NCBI GenBank assembly: GCA_964589285.1
Contig: CAZPSP010000109.1
Span: 1 to 8,489 of the forward strand
DNA from: DAOUEG01 sp964589285
Lineage (GTDB): Bacteria > Chloroflexota > Dehalococcoidia > Dehalococcoidales > RBG-16-60-22
Length of the DNA stretch: 8,489 nt
Direction of reading: 5' to 3'
Shown: piece by piece, positions 6,853 through 8,489 of the stretch
Numbering within the stretch: position 1 is the first letter of the stretch
Layout of the letters: every line of letters starts with the position of its first letter
Notes under the pieces: generated by a model
Told to the model about the DNA's origin: nothing
The model's database searches: none
Seen by the model: only the letters and a program-made list of their open reading frames with translations
Program-made: the position numbers and the translations under genes

Positions 6853-8230
6853 TCTTCTGTTCCTCCTCCTTTATTGGTGCTTCCCCGGGATCGGTCGTTG
6901 GCGGGGCAGCCTCCCCGTAGGAAGGTTCCGGGGATTTAGGTTTATCATCCGCGGTCTTGGCGATCTCCGTCAGGCGTTCGATCGTCTTCCGCGTTCTCAG
7001 TGATGAAGACAGCGATTGCCGGGTCTGGGGCGTATCCAGCATCTTCAGGAATGCTTCCCGCTGTTCTTCGGATACGTTCTTTACCATGTTCTTGAGGCCG
7101 TTCTGGATGTCTTCCTCGGTGGCCTCGATGTTTTCCACCTCGGCTATCTTCCCGAGCACGAGGGAAGCCTGGATGTTCTTGCGGGCGATGGGTTCCAGGT
7201 CCGCCCGCATCTGTTCCTCGGTCTTCCCGATGTTCCTCAAATAGTCTTCCATGGCACGGCCCGCGGCCTGGAGTTGCCGCTGCTGCTCGTTCATGATACG
7301 TTCGATTTCCATGGCGACCACGATCGGCGGGTACTCTATCTTAGCCTGCTGGATGGCCACGTTGATGGCCCGTTCCTCCAGGTCCATCCGGATGTTCTCT
7401 TCCGCCTGGGCGGTCAGGCTTGTCACGATCTCTTCCCTCAGGTCCGCAAGGGTCTTGAATTTCTCATCGATCTGTGCGGCCAGTTCGTCGTTGACTTCCG
7501 GTAGTTTTTCTTCTTTGATCTCGGAAATCTTGACCTTGAAATGGCCTTCCTTACCGGCCACGTTCTCATTCGGGAAGTCTTCCGGGAAGGTCAGGGTAAA
7601 TTCCTTTTCTTCATCCTTGTTCATGCCGGCGATCTGCTCGGCGAAACCGGGCGCCGGGGAGATCGAGCCTTCGAGTATCTGCGTCTGCGCGCCGATCTTC
7701 CGTACGTATGGCTTTTCTTCCACCTCTCCGAGGATATCGGCGGTAACCATATCGTTATACTGAACGGGACGTTCCACCGGCTCCCAGGTAGCGTACTGGT
7801 GCCGCAGTTGCTCTATGACGGCCTCGATGCGCTCGTCAGTGACGTCCTGCTTGAGAGGTTCGAGGCGGATGTCTTGGTAATCTCCCAGTTCCACTTCCGG
7901 GAACAGCGGCACCGTGGCCTTGAAGGCCAGCGGCTCCAGTTGGGTGACCTCGATCCTGGGCTGGGCGTACGGTTCGATTTCCTGTTCCTTCAGGGCCTGT
8001 TCGTACACCTGCGGCAGCATCCGGTCGATGGCTTCTTCTAGGATGGCCGATTTGCCGATGTATTTCTCCACCAGGTTCTTCGGGGCCTTGCCCTTGCGGA
8101 ACCCCGGAATGGTCGTCTTCTGGGCTAACCGCCTCGTGGCGTCTTCCAGGGCGGGCGCCATGTCCGCTTCCTCCGTCTCGACGGTCAGGAATACCTGGCG
8201 TTCTTCGATCTTTTCCTTGGTTACTTTCAC
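6836..8230 (-). CDS. tig: Trigger factor (ribosome-associated chaperone and prolyl isomerase)
   Basis: Trigger factor docks at the ribosomal exit tunnel and shields nascent chains. The N-terminal ribosome-binding domain carries the signature GFRKGKAP at residues 43–50. An FKBP-type peptidyl-prolyl isomerase domain follows at about 150–245, then the helical C-terminal chaperone domain at about 246–425. Residues 428–464 form a low-complexity tail rich in Pro, Glu, Lys and Asp, likely disordered, which brings the total to 464 residues. The start is GTG, not ATG: GGAGG (8235–8239) lies 4 bases upstream and the family N-terminus begins exactly there. The gene follows aspS by 21 bases, so the two are probably co-transcribed, and its end overlaps the clpP start by 17 bases. 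Confidence 0.97.
   Translation of the reverse strand: MKVTKEKIEERQVFLTVETEEADMAPALEDATRRLAQKTTIPGFRKGKAPKNLVEKYIGKSAILEEAIDRMLPQVYEQALKEQEIEPYAQPRIEVTQLEPLAFKATVPLFPEVELGDYQDIRLEPLKQDVTDERIEAVIEQLRHQYATWEPVERPVQYNDMVTADILGEVEEKPYVRKIGAQTQILEGSISPAPGFAEQIAGMNKDEEKEFTLTFPEDFPNENVAGKEGHFKVKISEIKEEKLPEVNDELAAQIDEKFKTLADLREEIVTSLTAQAEENIRMDLEERAINVAIQQAKIEYPPIVVAMEIERIMNEQQRQLQAAGRAMEDYLRNIGKTEEQMRADLEPIARKNIQASLVLGKIAEVENIEATEEDIQNGLKNMVKNVSEEQREAFLKMLDTPQTRQSLSSSLRTRKTIERLTEIAKTADDKPKSPEPSYGEAAPPTTDPGEAPIKEEEQKNEPTE
6861..6873 (-). promoter_or_regulatory. Strong Shine-Dalgarno site of clpP inside tig
   Basis: Read on the minus strand, the sequence is AAAGGAGGAGGA, ending 8 bases before the clpP ATG. 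It contains two overlapping AGGAGG-like cores and is the strongest ribosome binding site in the window. It lies within the codons for the acidic tail of trigger factor and fixes the clpP start. Confidence 0.8.
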
Positions 8231-8234
8231 TCTA

Positions 8235-8239
8235 CCTCC
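8235..8239 (-). promoter_or_regulatory. Ribosome binding site supporting the GTG start of tig
   Basis: Read on the minus strand, GGAGG lies 4 bases before GTG 8230. It falls in the 21-base gap after aspS and is the main evidence that tig begins at this GTG. No promoter or terminator is visible in the gap, which fits co-transcription with aspS. Confidence 0.65.
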
Positions 8240-8251
8240 GGAATTGGCTGA

Positions 8252-8489
8252 CTAGTCTTCTTCTCTTATGCAGATATGTAAATCATCGAGTTGTTGTTGC
8301 GATACCGCGGACGGCGAACCGAGCGTCAGGTCCTGGGCGCTCTGTGTCTTGGGGAACGCGATGACGTCCCGGATGTTGTCCTCTCCGAGCAGCGTCATCA
8401 TAATGCGGTCGATCCCGGCGCCGAAACCGCCGTGAGGCGGGGCCCCGAAGTCGAAAGCCTCGAGCATATGCCCGAACAGTTGCTGCACG
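8252..8489 (-). CDS. aspS: Aspartyl-tRNA synthetase, C-terminal end (partial)
   Basis: The last 79 codons of a class II aminoacyl-tRNA synthetase that charges tRNA with aspartate. The fragment contains the class II motif 3 arginine in GAGIDR, preceded by the family-typical FGAPPHGG, and followed by RDVIAFPKTQ and an end similar to LHI of bacterial AspRS. The 5' part lies beyond the window, so the anticodon-binding and GAD domains cannot be seen. It is therefore unclear whether the enzyme is discriminating or also charges tRNA-Asn. The first codon in the window is GTG (valine) and is internal, not a start. tig follows on the same strand after 21 bases. Confidence 0.97.
   Translation of the reverse strand, partial: VQQLFGHMLEAFDFGAPPHGGFGAGIDRIMMTLLGEDNIRDVIAFPKTQSAQDLTLGSPSAVSQQQLDDLHICIREED

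Noticed and set aside
7016..8041. Several plus-strand open frames across tig
   Set aside because: All lie opposite trigger factor, which has its full domain order and signature motif. No recognisable proteins.
1..8489. CRISPR arrays, insertion sequences, riboswitches, tRNA or rRNA genes
   Set aside because: The window is almost fully coding, with gaps of at most 21 bases, and no repeated units or structured RNA elements were seen by eye.

Overview
The window is a compact, GC-rich stretch of ordinary bacterial chromosome with almost no non-coding DNA. It holds two convergent housekeeping gene clusters. The gene content and order (topA–xer–M24 peptidase–efp–PHP facing aspS–tig–clpP) and the protein sequences look most like the Dehalococcoidia (Chloroflexota). 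That assignment rests on recognition of the sequences, not on a search. No mobile element, CRISPR array, tRNA or rRNA gene was seen.

Plus strand (1–6223): the last codons of an unidentified gene run into topA, a Xer tyrosine recombinase, an M24 Xaa-Pro peptidase, efp, a PHP-domain metallophosphoesterase and a PurN-like formyltransferase. Neighbouring genes are 3–9 bases apart or overlap, so the whole run is probably one transcription unit with coupled translation. TopA and Xer both act on chromosome topology and dimer resolution. The peptidase and EF-P both deal with proline: one cleaves Xaa-Pro bonds, the other helps ribosomes form them. A sigma70-like promoter inside the peptidase gene could drive efp and the two genes after it on their own.

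Minus strand (8489–6232): the C-terminal end of aspS, then tig, then clpP, read leftwards. tig follows aspS closely, and clpP starts inside the end of tig behind a very strong Shine-Dalgarno sequence. This gives a protein-quality cluster (ribosome-bound chaperone plus protease) attached to a tRNA synthetase gene. clpX, the frequent neighbour of clpP, is not next to it; the two clusters meet tail to tail with 8 bases between stop codons.

Nothing here is a clear new system. The best leads are an EF-P whose modification loop lacks the usual PGKG motif, the internal promoter upstream of efp, the divergent formyltransferase and the unassigned PHP protein.
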